From: Utricularia gibba
Lineage: Eukaryota > Streptophyta > Magnoliopsida > Lamiales > Lentibulariaceae
DNA: 64,000 nucleotides
Reading direction: 5' to 3'
Assembly (NCBI GenBank): GCA_002189035.1
Contig: NEEC01000008.1
Coordinates: 310,001 to 374,000, forward strand
Part shown: in pieces, positions 44,642-55,739 of the stretch
Position numbering within the stretch: position 1 is the first letter of the stretch
How the letters are laid out: each line of letters starts with the position of its first letter
Notes under the pieces: model-generated
Seen by the model: the letters and a program-made list of their open reading frames with translations, nothing else
The model's database searches: none
What the model was told of the DNA's origin: nothing
Translations under genes and position numbers: made by a program

Positions 44642-46480
44642 AGCAAGTGCCTTATAGTAATCCCATAATGGATGGTGAGAATCCAATGGAGCCTGTCCTA
44701 TACGATACTCATTCACGAAAGCTGACACACTGGAGGCCACCAGTGGTCCCTCCAAAAAGTCTTGTATTTCATCTCCTTTAGCCAAGGCAATGTACTCAAT
44801 ATTCTTATGGGTGTACGCCATAGGGAAGATGGTATTATCATGTTGTTGAAAATTTCAAGATACAAGAGTGTAACATATAATATTAAGAGAATTACAATCA
44901 CTTACTGGATTCCTAATTGACTTAAATGGCGAGTCATCAATAAGAAGTATGTTGTTACTATGATACTTTCCTTCAAATCCTGCATCTGGATGCCATAAGT
45001 TCTCAAACTCTTTTAGCATCACATTCTTCGCACGATTGTCATGAGTATGCACATCTGTTTCACTCGTTTTTGAGGCATCCCATACAAAAGCCAATCTATT
45101 GGCCTCTTAGAGCCAAAGACCTACTTCACTATCCCATCAAGTTTTGCCCTATAACAGAGTTTCAACATAAGTCATGTATATCAAACAACACAAATACGCA
45201 AAAAAGTTTATGATGTCAATATTATGTGCCCCGTGATGACTATATCCTCACGTCAAAGTGCTCCATACACCACTCAATGAACTGCCGGGCATGAGGTCGT
45301 AGGAAAACTATAAAAACCAAAAAACACAAAGCATTGCATTAGAGTCGTATAACGTACAAACACTGAATATATTACCTTCACCTTACCATATTTATCATAG
45401 ATGACTATGTCAGGCTTTCGTGGTGGTCTTTGAGACCGACCTCGAAACACAATATCGGCCAACACACCATTCACATCTAACACAATCAACTTTGTTGGAG
45501 GTTTCACATCAATAGTTGAGGGCCACCATTTATCCATCAACTCTCATACCACTTCAATTTTTCACGAAATGATCTGTTTTCTTCCAGTAGATGATTAACA
45601 TCTATTTACTGACTCTCTTGATGTACTCGAGTGTTGTTACTGGACTCTCCTACAACATCATCATCAACTTCTTCAACATGCACTTATGGACATTTACGAG
45701 ACACCCTAGTTTGACCACACCAAAAGTGAGTCCCTATGGCATTGACATATGGTGGCAATATATCATTCAAAGGTCTACTCTTGTTACCAAAAATATCAAA
45801 GAGCGCATCTACTCCTTCTCGGGGTATCCTCTCAAAACCCTACAATGAATGTATTAAGTGAGTAAAATAAATTTGGGATGAGTGTTTTACTTGTAATACG
45901 GAAAAAATGCTATACCCTTTGCCTTTCCAACATTGGATGAAGACTCAAGTCATGTGGGAAAATCTAATTCTTCCGAATGAGACACACACACAAAACTAGT
46001 TCACCAATCATTATACCCACTATGTACATTTGCTACCAATGTTATACCCGGCTTACCTTTCAGTGAGAAATTATTGGTTCTCCAATTCTTCTTACATATG
46101 CTAACTACGAAAAACACTGAAAGAGCAGGTACAAGGTGTTCTTTGGGACACACGCTCATGAATGATAAAATATATGCGACCAAACGAGGAATTAAATGAG
46201 ATAACAAAACTTCTAGGCAATTCAATAATTCAACTAAAAATGGCTCTGTGGGTAATGTTAGTCCACATCGAAAGTGTACTAACCGCAAACCCCAACGGTC
46301 CAACCCGTAATATAAGGTCACCATCAATGGTCTCCTCATCCTCCTTGTCCCATAGGAAGAAGCTGTCGAGTATTATGAACCGCAGCCTCAATTTATCCAA
46401 TGTGCGCATTGTCTCCGGAGTGTGTACTGCTACTTCAAAATCTCAAAAACCACCTCACAAAAATTTTCTCCAACTCTTTG
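44642..46480 (-). pseudogene. FCP1-like phosphatase fusion, copy 3
   Basis: The N-terminal domain (about 46420-46010) reads LWDKEDEETIDGD, RVGPLGFAVST, HFRCGLTLPTEPFLVELL, LSHLIPRLVAYILSF and GKPGITLVANVHSGYNDWW. The linker region near 45850-45600 is broken. Motif I is KLIVLDVNGVLADIVFRGRS followed by KPDIVIYDKYGKV (45480-45370). The next exon, RPHARQFIEWCMEHFDV (about 45300-45250), ends in a TAG where the family has Trp. Then come MAFVWDASKTSETD, KEFENLWHPDAG and NILLIDDSPFKSIRNPV (45094-44910) and the C-terminal DEIQDFLEGPLVASSVSAFV with YRIGQAPLDSHHPLWDYYK (44821-44642). This copy retains every block from N- to C-terminus, so it best defines the full architecture, but nonsense and frame changes disable it. 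Confidence 0.78.
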
Positions 46481-46807
46481 CCAACTTGCACCTTTTACCT
46501 TTCCAGGCAATTATCACGATGATTTACACTCTACGAAAATGCATTTGTAGTATGTCGAGCGGCGGGTTGCAGTGTATGTTATCGTGGGTGAAAAGTGTGT
46601 TTTCATTAGGGTGGTGAGGCTTTCAATGAATATATCTAATATTATTAAATTCTAAAAAAAAAAAAACTACCAACCCATGTCAACCCGTGACACGAGACAG
46701 GTCAGCCTGTCTAACCCGTCAACCCGTATTCGCCAAGTCAAACATCTCATTCTTTACCCCGCGGGTTCGATCCGTGACCCATCGAGTCGGACCTGTGCCC
46801 AACTCTA
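46481..46807. repeat. Orphan transposon terminus with CAACCCGT repeats
   Basis: After an A-run at 46653-46666 the sequence carries CAACCCGTGACACGAGACAG, then TAACCCGTCAACCCGT, and ends GTGCCCAACTCTA at 46807. In reverse this gives TAGAGTTGGGCACAGGTCC, a hAT-like terminus similar to the TAGAGGTGGG of elements A and B. No partner end was found. Confidence 0.4.
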
Positions 46808-47380
46808 GTGTAATATATATTTTTTACATAAAATACTTAAATATAATGTGTTTAATTTTATTTGTATTTGTTTATTTTAAAAATATGAAAATATAATATA
46901 TACTTTGTATTATTAATTTTAAATAAAGTAAATTATGGCATATCATTCATGAATATTCCGTGATCAACTTCTGCTTACTTAGAACCAAATTCATATTTCA
47001 AAATCTATTATATGCATAATCTTCACCTAAAACGAAGGTCAAATTGAAAGTGCAAGGACCCGCAAGCCTTGATGAGAAGGCAGTAGTAGTATGTTGCCAT
47101 TGCTCACGGGAAGGGTATCAAGAGGATCAGTTCCACGGAGAGTCCCGTCGTGAGTTTTCCTTCCTTGGATCAAGAAGCGTAAAACGCAGTAGCTCTTCTA
47201 TACAGTCCTAAAATATAAATAAAATTAATTAAAAGAATTAATAAAGATACTATCTGATAAATGATTTTTAAACATATAATATTCAATTAATTAGTTTTTT
47301 TGTAGGGTAAAGTGGGTTAACCCATCTGAATTGACGCGACAATACCATTTCATTCATCAACAAACTTCCGGTGGTGGAAA
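46808..47380. other. Upstream region of the MYND gene
   Basis: AT-rich with a unique GC-richer block at 47050-47180. No coding exon is recognised. The promoter of the gene at 47381 must lie here. Confidence 0.45.
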
Positions 47381-49304
47381 ATGGAGTGCGCCGGAACAAG
47401 AAGCGGTAACCGGTGTGGCGTCCCGGCTTCGAGGCGGTGTCCCCGCTGCCGTGCGGTGGGATACTGTTCGCTCGCTCACCAGGTTCTATTAATCACTTGG
47501 AGTTTCCTTCGAGGACCATCGTTTTTGGCAGTTTGAAGTTATTCGCCTGCCTCGTCTGAATCTATTCTTTTCACCAAGGTGTCACACTGGAGTGTGCATA
47601 AAAGTGAGTGTAATCGGCTGATGGAGCAAATGAAGCGCGCAGATGTTTTGAATGATTTCCCATTCACATTCTCCGAAGAAGCTTCTTTGGTCAGGGATGC
47701 TGCAGATCGATCATTTTTGGGTGTTCAAATTTATAGCGTAATTTTGTATCGTCATCGCCTATTGCAGGAGACAAGATGCTCAATTTTAGAAAGTCAAGGA
47801 GTTCACCGTCTGGGAATGTGGGGTTGTGAATGCATTTGCGGATATTCCTCCATCTGTTTCGACACCGGACGGTAATCACATGTCCTGACGAAGCTTGCTC
47901 TTTGAGATTTTCATCTTTCAGAACTTGGGTTTTAAGGAGGTTCTGTTGGTATGCAGGCTGATTGATAGCTTTAGCCTTCCAAGCCACCTTTGTCCTTGTG
48001 AAGGTACACGCCATTGTGGCTTTGATTCAACAGCATCCTTTACGTGGTTTGGGTGGACATTTTCTAATTTGATCAACAGCTGAATGCAGAACCTTCTTGT
48101 TCGTTACTGGAGCTTGTGACTTGTTGGAAGAAGTACTATGAATGGAGGTGTCTCCCACTTTGTTCGCCTGCGGCTATACTTCTTCACTGGGTATACGGTC
48201 TTTGCCTTTCAAAAGAGCACGCGTTCCTTGTTCCATTTAGAGCAATTCTTACTTTCCGTTCCAGCCACTCACTGTATATTGGGCAATTCAACTTGCAACC
48301 CAGCAAGGTTTGTTGCCACAGATCAGAAATAAACTGCGGATACATTACCTTGGTACCTGCATGATTTTGAACTACAAGCTGCCCATTTATCAGCATTGCA
48401 GCTAAAGTCTTTTGTTTCTTGAAGGGGCAGAGAAAGAGCTTCTTCAGCTTGCTGTCTTTGGGGAGCTCCGAGCACTCTTCCCTGGGGTGCTGCTGCAGCT
48501 TGATGTTGTTGGACCTGCAATTCCAGATCACAGGTAGATGACCGCGGTTGCTCCTATAAAGCATCTCCAGTGTTGATATATGCATTTAATCCAGGAATCA
48601 TGAACAAATTTGGCTTCATTCCTACGCTCAATGCAATGACATATCTTGTGGCTGTAAATCTTCGGCTGAGGATTGTAGCCAAAGCACAACCAGTTCCAAA
48701 CCAGCCGCGATTAGAGTACGTCTTCACTCAGGTTATTATCATGACTGCTACGGAGAACTGATAAAGGTAGTCAGGCTTGGAGTCGCAATGAATCAATTCC
48801 CATATTTTCTGTCTCGACTGAGTTGTTTGAATGCAGGATTCAATGCCCGATATAATCGTATCTGCGAATGCGGGTGTTGCTGCCTACACAAGCTGGTTAC
48901 CATCTGTTGTGAGTTGATGGCTTGCTCTTCTTTCCCGTGTGCAGCATAACCAGTGAATGGATGCCACATGTGCTGTGCATTCTACTTCGGCCTGTGCTCA
49001 AGTAATTGATGCTCTTCCTTAAATGCATCGCAGGAACTGATCAAGAGAATCAACGTGCCCGCAGTATTTTCCGACTACTGCGAGGAGGCTTGTCATCTTG
49101 CGGCCCATTGCATGAGCTCCGTATTGGGAATTTCTCTGAACATCCAAGTACGTTATCCTCTCTTAAAAATTTAAGGCCTCTCTCCATCTGCATCGCCTTC
49201 TTGTGTTGCAGATACAGATGAATCCATTCAGACAGCCACTCCGCGTCGATGAAAAGGCTCTTAATCTCCCTTGCTATTCAAATGGCTTCATCTTTGGAAT
49301 ATGA
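47381..49304 (+). CDS. MYND-type zinc-finger protein (plant ZMYND15-like)
   Basis: Eleven exons (47381-47482, 47579-47689, 47768-47871, 47957-48003, 48090-48190, 48304-48352, 48425-48533, 48595-48766, 48837-48908, 49034-49147, 49212-49304) total 1074 bases, 357 residues, with consistent phases. The MYND finger is at the N-terminus: [20 protein letters not shown], then [20 protein letters not shown] and SEC supply the Cys/His zinc ligands. Conserved plant blocks follow: [134 protein letters not shown] and [12 protein letters not shown] at the end. MYND fingers mediate protein interactions, and the family resembles Arabidopsis At1g70160. Exon 6 (49 bases) is the least certain, chosen because it keeps phase and gives NKLRIHYLG. 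Biological role is unknown. Confidence 0.9.
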
Positions 49305-49729
49305 ATACGAGCTACCTGCGTAAATTTGAGAAATTTTTATCTGTCTGGGTGAGCGGACTCTCTCTTTCTCTCACTTCTAACTCATACGTCCAAGGTCTAT
49401 TTAAATGACCATCTCTCTTTTTGGAAATTTGAGAGATGACATCCTGTAAAACCTCTTTGAAAAATGATCATCTTGAAAATGATCAATTAAAAGAAAATCA
49501 ATATTCACCTAAATACACTGACATGTCAAAGGAAAAAAGATGGATTTTGAATACAAAATGAGACAAGATAAAGAGAGAAAAAAAGAGAGATCTTTCCATT
49601 GAAGAACAAGCCACACACTAGAATAGAGGAGATCTGAAGAAAAACCATGAAGAACAATAAAGAAGAAATTCTAGGAACGAAGCTCATGTCTGAAGATTCT
49701 ATTTTGTTTTCGAAAAATATTACTCTCAA
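49305..49729. other. 3' region of the MYND gene
   Basis: AT-rich, probably 3' UTR and terminator; no gene is seen. The left border of the following retroelement LTR could not be fixed. Confidence 0.45.
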
Positions 49730-50505
49730 TTGAAAGTAGTCTATGATAGTTTTAGTTTTCTGTTAGTTTTTTTAAATTCTATGCTTGTTTGTTTTTTGTT
49801 ATCGAACTTTGATATGAGTCCTCTAGGTTCACTCCGCCAACCCCACCTCTTCGGGCTCATCATCTTACAGTCCTTTGGCTCTTATTCGTACGTTCCAACT
49901 CATGATTCCTCTTACCTTTGTGTGGCTTCTTGCCCTCCTGTCAAATCGTGACCTTCTTCTTCCGTATCTTAGCATGGTGGCGCTCCTTCTCTGATTTCCA
50001 ACCTCCCAACCCATCACCATGCCAAACCCTTATATACTATCCTTGATTGTTGAGCTTCTGAGCCCTTTCCTCTTCCAACACTTTACCTTACGGGCTCAGT
50101 ATATGAAATCAGCCCTCTTACCCTTTTTAGGCCTTTGGGCCCTTCTCCAACATCTCATTGGGCCAATCCTTACCAAACATGTTTCATCCAACACTTGGGC
50201 TCGCGACCACACTTCGCCTAGCATCCAATGCGTCAATCACCATCCCTTGGGAACGCATGCTTGCTCGATCATACAGAGTCCCGTCAGCTCAAGCAGGTCT
50301 CTCCGGTGAGCACTCTTGGGGTTCGCCCAAGAGCCCGGTACACCTTTGTCAAGAGTTGCACACCGTGTTCGGATCCGATCGATTTCTTGCACACGAACAG
50401 TCAAGTAGAGGGGTTCCTCATAACTACTCCATGCTCGTCCCCTTAGCTTCTCTGTACGTTGTATCACCATCAAATTTACACACACTCCTTACTGGGGTTA
50501 TGACA
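49730..50505 (-). repeat. 3' LTR of the second gypsy element, left border approximate
   Basis: On the minus strand the LTR starts TGTCATAACCCCAGTAAGG at 50505, right after a purine tract (16 G then AA). The opposite end is not defined, because no second LTR is present for comparison. Confidence 0.55.
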
Positions 50506-53500
50506 TTCCCCCCCCCCCCCCCCTTAAGAAGGTTTCATCTTGAAACCTTACCTGCATACAATTCAGGGTGTTGCAGTCTCATTTGGACTTCTATCTCCCA
50601 TGTTGCATCTTCAAGGCCAAGGTTTGCATAGTGAATCTTCAACCACATAATCAGGCTTCCTCTCAAAGTAGTCATCTTTCTGCCTAAAATATGTAATGGG
50701 TGTATTCAATAGGTGAGGTTGTTTGCAATCCCGAACTCATCCCCTCGTATCTCCCGCTCTGCATCTAGTATATGCTTCCTTAGCTGCGATATATGAAAAA
50801 TATCATGCATTCCTGACAACCCTTTCGATAAAGCCAACCTATATGCCAGCTCCCCAATGCATTCTGTTATCGCATGTGATCCAATGAATCGGGATCCTAT
50901 CTTTCCAAACTTCGTGCTCCTAGTGAGTTCTCACTGAGGTGATAGTTGCAGATAGACCCTATCTCCCACTTCAAAGTCCATCAGCCTACGGTTGATGTCT
51001 GCCCAACTTTTTTGTCTATCCTGTCCAACCTTAAGTATCTCCTTGATCACCCTTCCCTTCTGTTCTGCATCTTGGACCAACTCAAGTCCCAATAGTGCTC
51101 GTTCCCCCACCTTGTCCTAGTGTAGAGGGGTCTTACATTTCCTCCCATACAAGGCTTTGTACGGAGACATCCCCAAGCTTGATTGATATCCATTATTGTA
51201 CACAAACTCCACCAACTAGATGCACTTGTCCCAATCTCCTTGGAACTCCAAGGCGCAAGCCCGCAATAGATCCTCTACTGTTTGGATCGTTCATTCAGAC
51301 TGCCCATCCGTCTGGGGGTGCATCGCGGTGCTCATGTGAAGCTTGCTGCCCAATGCTTCTTGGACTGCCTGCCACAACCTAGAGGTGAACCTGATATCAT
51401 GATCAGAAACAATGCTCATTGGTAACCCATGCAATCGTACTATCTTTGCCATGTACTCTCGAGCGAGACGGATGATGCTCCACTTGGAATGAATTGGCAG
51501 AAAGTGAACACTCTTTGTGAGGCGATCTACCACCACCTAGATCGCATCCTTCCCCGTGCGGGTCCGAGGCAACCCTGTCACAAAATCCATGATGACCATC
51601 TCTCACTTCCACTCAGGAATACTCAGGGGTTGTATCAGCCCGCCTAGACATTTGGTGTTCTATCTTGGTACGTTGGCAGACCTAACACTTTCCAACAAAT
51701 GAGGCAATACTCCGCTTCATCCTTGGCTACCAGAAGCTCCTCTTCAAGTCATGATTCATCTTGGTGTTCCCGGGGTGCATAGTATATCCCGATTCATGCA
51801 CCTCCCTCAGAATACGCTCCCACAACGTCTCTAAATCAAGTACCCATACTCTCCCATGCGCCGTGATTGCCCCATATGTTCTTATAGCGAAGGGAGCACA
51901 CTATCCTCACCTTGGGCCATCTTGATCTCAGCTAGTAGGTTAGGCGTCGCATGGACGATCATGGTCAGCATCCCCTCTGATACAACCTCTATCCCCATTC
52001 GTTCCATATCTGAGCACAATTCCTGAATTGGAACACTTCGGATTAGGCCATCTGCCACAACATTTGCCTTCCCAAGATGATAATTTACCATCAAGTCATA
52101 GTCCTTAATCACCTCGAGCCACCTATGTTGCCGAAGATTGAGTTTCCGCTGAGTAAAGATGTACTTCAAATTGTGGTGATCCATATAGAGCTCGCACTGC
52201 ACGCCTAAAGGTAGTGTTGCCATGCCTTCAAAGCAAATATAATTGCAGCCAACTCCAAGTCGTGCACTGGGTAATTCCTCTCGTGATCCTTTAATTGCCT
52301 AGAGGCATAAGCGATGACCCTGTCGCCCTGTATCAATACCTCCCCAAGGCTTTTACCACTAACATCCATATAGACCACATAACCCTTCCCTTTCTAAGGT
52401 AGCGCTAGGATAGGGGCTGTGGTGAGCTCCTTCTTCAACCCTGTGAAGCTCTCCCGGCATTGATCCGTCCATGTGAACATCTTCTGTTTTTGTAATAGCT
52501 TCGTCAGTGGCTGGGTTTTCTGAGAAAAAGATTTGATAAATCGTCTGTAGTAGCCAACAAGGCCCAACAAACTCCATACATCCCCAACTTTCTTAGGTGT
52601 CGGCCACGCCACCACCACCTCCACCTTTTTTGGATCCACCTTGACCCCCTTGCCACTGATAATACGTCAAAGGAAGCTAATACTCAACAAATAAAACTCA
52701 CATTTTCTCACTTTAGCATATAGTGTCTTCTTGCGGAGCTGCTCAAGCACAACCCACAGGTGTTCGTCATGGGTGTCTTCGTCCAGAGAGTACACTAGTA
52801 TGTCGTCTATGAAGACAATCACAAAGCTATCGAGATAAGGTTGGAATACCCTGTTTATCAAGTCTATAAAGGCTATAGGGGCGTTGATGAGGCCAAAAGG
52901 TAGCAGCACCACGAACTCAAAGTGCTCATATCATGTCCGAAACACCGTCTTAGGAATGTTGACCTCTCGTATCTTCAACTAGTGGTAGCCCGACTGTAAG
53001 TCAATCTTGGAGAATACCATCGCCCCCGTCAATTGGTCAAAGAGATCGTCAATCCGCAGTAGTGCATACCTATTCTTGATTGTCACTTTGTTGATCTCCC
53101 GATAGTCTACACATAATCTTAAAGTCCCCTCCTTCTTCATGACAAATAGCACCGGGACACCCCATGGAGATGTGCTAGAGTGTATAAATCTCTTAGCCTG
53201 AAGATCCTCCAGTTGTGCCTTAAGTTCCTTCATCTCTATTGAGGCCATACGAAAGGGTGCTTGTCAGATTGGTGCGGCCCTTGGAAGTAGTTCTATTTTG
53301 AACTCAATCTCCCTATCTGGCATTTGACCAGGAAACTCCTCCAGAAAGATGTCATTGTACTCCTGGATGAGGGCTCGAGCCCTCTCTGCTGGTGCACCTT
53401 CACTGTCTGGTTGGGGGACGTAGGCCAGCAAATCACAACCTATCTCGCTCATCTGCCTTGTCACTTCATGAGACCCACTGTCTAGGTGATACTCCCATTT

Positions 53501-54540
53501 CCGCCCCATGCTATCTTCTAGTTCTACCACCCTCACTGCACAACCAATCCGTGCCTTATGTTTTTGTAACCCATCCAATCCCAGAATGACATCCATTTCC
53601 CTAATATCCAGCCCCTATCAGCATTGCTACGGCCTCCATCTCGCCCCAATTGAATGGTGACTCCCTGATACCGCTTCTTACCCAACAGCACCCCACCACC
53701 TAGGGTTCTAGCTCTGAATTCTATTCGCAATTCCTCCCCAACCAAGCTCAACCATTCCGCACATTGCTCCGATATAAACGAGTGTGTAGCTCCAAAATTA
53801 AATAAGGTGATAACTTCAGTATTAAAGAGTTTGATCGTAACTATGATGGCCTTGTCGTCGCACTCTGCCTCAGTGCGGTCAAGGTAGTAGACACGCTCAC
53901 TATTGTGGTTGCCCTGTTGCACTCCCTGTCCTGTCGCTTGTGTGGGGCAATTCCTTGCGAGATGTCCACCTTGCCGACATGAATAGCATACTCCTGCCCG
54001 ACACTCCCCTATATGCCTCCTTCCACACTAGGCACATTTCGGATTGGGGTTCCATCTGCCTTCCCTTCTTTCTTGATTCACCACTTCAACCTTCCTTTCG
54101 CCGGTGCTCATATACTTGTTTCGATCCTCATCCAATGGTGCCAACTCAGTTTCAACTAGCAAAGCTGACCTCAGTAATTCAACCATTGTCTCTGTTGCCA
54201 CTGAGATGAGTCTCTCATGAAGTCGAGTCATTAGAGCCTGTCGAAACTTCAGCACCATCAATTGCTCTCCGCCTTCCAATCCAAGCATCACGTGTGACAG
54301 ACACTGATAGTGAGTGTGGAAGTCGTATATTGTCTCGCCACTTTGCTTTGGAAGTATGCTGGTCCGATGATATATGAATATCGACTGGAGCCCCGTTGCC
54401 ATGCTCAAGTTTCTCGCCAATTTGGATGTGGCCATGTTATTCCATCCCTTCCAGATCGATATCCTGCAAAACATAAATTCACCAAAGACCCCTATAATAC
54501 TGATTGGACATTGAACCATGTTGCACGTATAGTTTTATAG
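50506..54540 (-). mobile_element. Truncated Ty3/gypsy element, Tekay/Del-like
   Basis: On the minus strand, from high to low coordinates, there is gag (54519-54028, LPKQSGETIYDFHTHYQCLS and VLKFRQALMTRLHERLISVA), protease (53922-53264, ATHSFISEQCAEWLSLV and MDVILGLDGLQKHKARI), reverse transcriptase (53248-52979, [20 protein letters not shown]; 52912-52667, [10 protein letters not shown]; 52639-52394), RNase H (52223-51882, HHNLKYIFTQRKLNLRQHRW) and integrase (51536-51291, RLHGLPMSIVSDHDIRFTSR). Each block is separated by stops or frameshifts. A polypurine tract of 16 G (50508-50523) precedes the 3' LTR. The 5' LTR and gag start are absent beyond 54540, so the copy is 5' truncated. Clade assignment rests on reverse transcriptase sequence and is inference. 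Confidence 0.88.
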
Positions 54541-54661
54541 GCATCTAGGCACACTCACATTCTCTAATTGCATGAGATACTTATAGTGTCTGAGGCGGTG
54601 TACATGGCATTATATAGGCCGCATGCATTATTGTATATTGGAAGAAGAAGAAAGAAGGGTG
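54541..54661. other. Short flank between gypsy element and hAT element B
   Basis: A unique stretch with a GAAGAAGAAG run. No feature is seen. Confidence 0.4.
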
Positions 54662-54899
54662 ATGGATATTAGAGGTGCGTCTGGTTCCGAACTGTATGGC
54701 TCCAATGAACCGTTGATTCCCAATCGTGGTTCGCCATGGGCAACAGTTCCGTTTCGGTTCAGAAACGCATACCCAAACCTTGAACTAAATTGAAACCGGA
54801 ACAAAGATTCACGAACCAAACTGTAACCAGAACCGATCAGTTACTATGGGAATACGTTTTCTAGGCACCCATATGAACCATTATGGGTGTTTGGCAGTG

Positions 54900-55440
54900 A
54901 AGTTTTTAACAATTATTAATTTTATATATTTTAATATTATCAAATGATATATGTAACAATATTAATTTTTGTATTTCATTAGATATATTATGTGATATAC
55001 TATGTTAATTTATAAAATACCTTAGTTTAGATTACTTGATAAAATAACCTAATAAAGTATAATTAAAATTAGTATAATTTGTGACTTAAATAAATGAAAT
55101 AAATTATTAAAATGATTAAATTATTAAAATTTGAATATACATATGATAAAATTAAATTTTTTTAAACAAATACAACAAGATTATAAATCATATAAAACCA
55201 ATAAAATTATTATTTATATATTTATTTTTTAAAATGAATATTTTTGTACAGTTGTTTTTTATAATCTCTTGTAAATATTGCGTATTTTTCAAATTAAAAT
55301 CAAAACGTCATCTATTTTATAAAGTGTTTCTAAATGTCATTTATTTTTAAAACAAAAAGTAAAAAGGATTGAATAGATTAAATTTAAAAATTTACATCAC
55401 ATATTTATCACAAAATTTACATCACAAAATTTACATCACA
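54900..55440. repeat. AT-rich block, copy 2 of 3 (hAT B left)
   Basis: It is a direct repeat of about 38550-39056 and about 60650-61130, sharing AATAAAGTATAATTAAAAT and related landmarks. Confidence 0.8.
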
Positions 55441-55450
55441 TAGTAAAAAG

Positions 55451-55540
55451 GTGTCTGAAGAAGATTCTAGACACACTCAAGAACGTATCAGAGTGTCTGG
55501 AAATTCGACAACCATGACCCTGAAGGACACGCTGCCCAAG
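55451..55540. repeat. Hairpin unit beside FCP1-like copy 5
   Basis: A single copy of the unit duplicated at 39061-39269. CTAGACACACT (about 55468) pairs with AGAGTGTCTGG (about 55490). A related hairpin, GGCACCCATA with TATGGGTGTTTGG, is at about 54858-54889. Confidence 0.7.
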
Positions 55541-55739
55541 CACACTTAACAGAGCTTATACATGTTCATATGTGTTCATATTGATCTAGAGGATCGCTAT
55601 TCACTGGAGCATATTTCACACAATGAAAATAGGAATTCAATGAATTTAATCGTAACGACATAATTGTCTCATAGAAAAAAAGTTAATGAAAGTATTCCAA
55701 CTACAACATAATTGTCAACAAGAACTAATATTAGAGGTT

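Noticed and set aside
38299-46807. A single hAT element spanning from the TAGAGGTGGG at 38299 to the TAGAGTTGGG-type end at 46807
   Set aside because: The flanking octamers (ACTTTGAT and GTGTAATA) do not match and the subterminal repeats differ, so the two ends do not belong together.
49730-50631. Long plus-strand open frames (up to 157 codons)
   Set aside because: They lie in the LTR and flank of the gypsy element on the opposite strand, and show no domain similarity.
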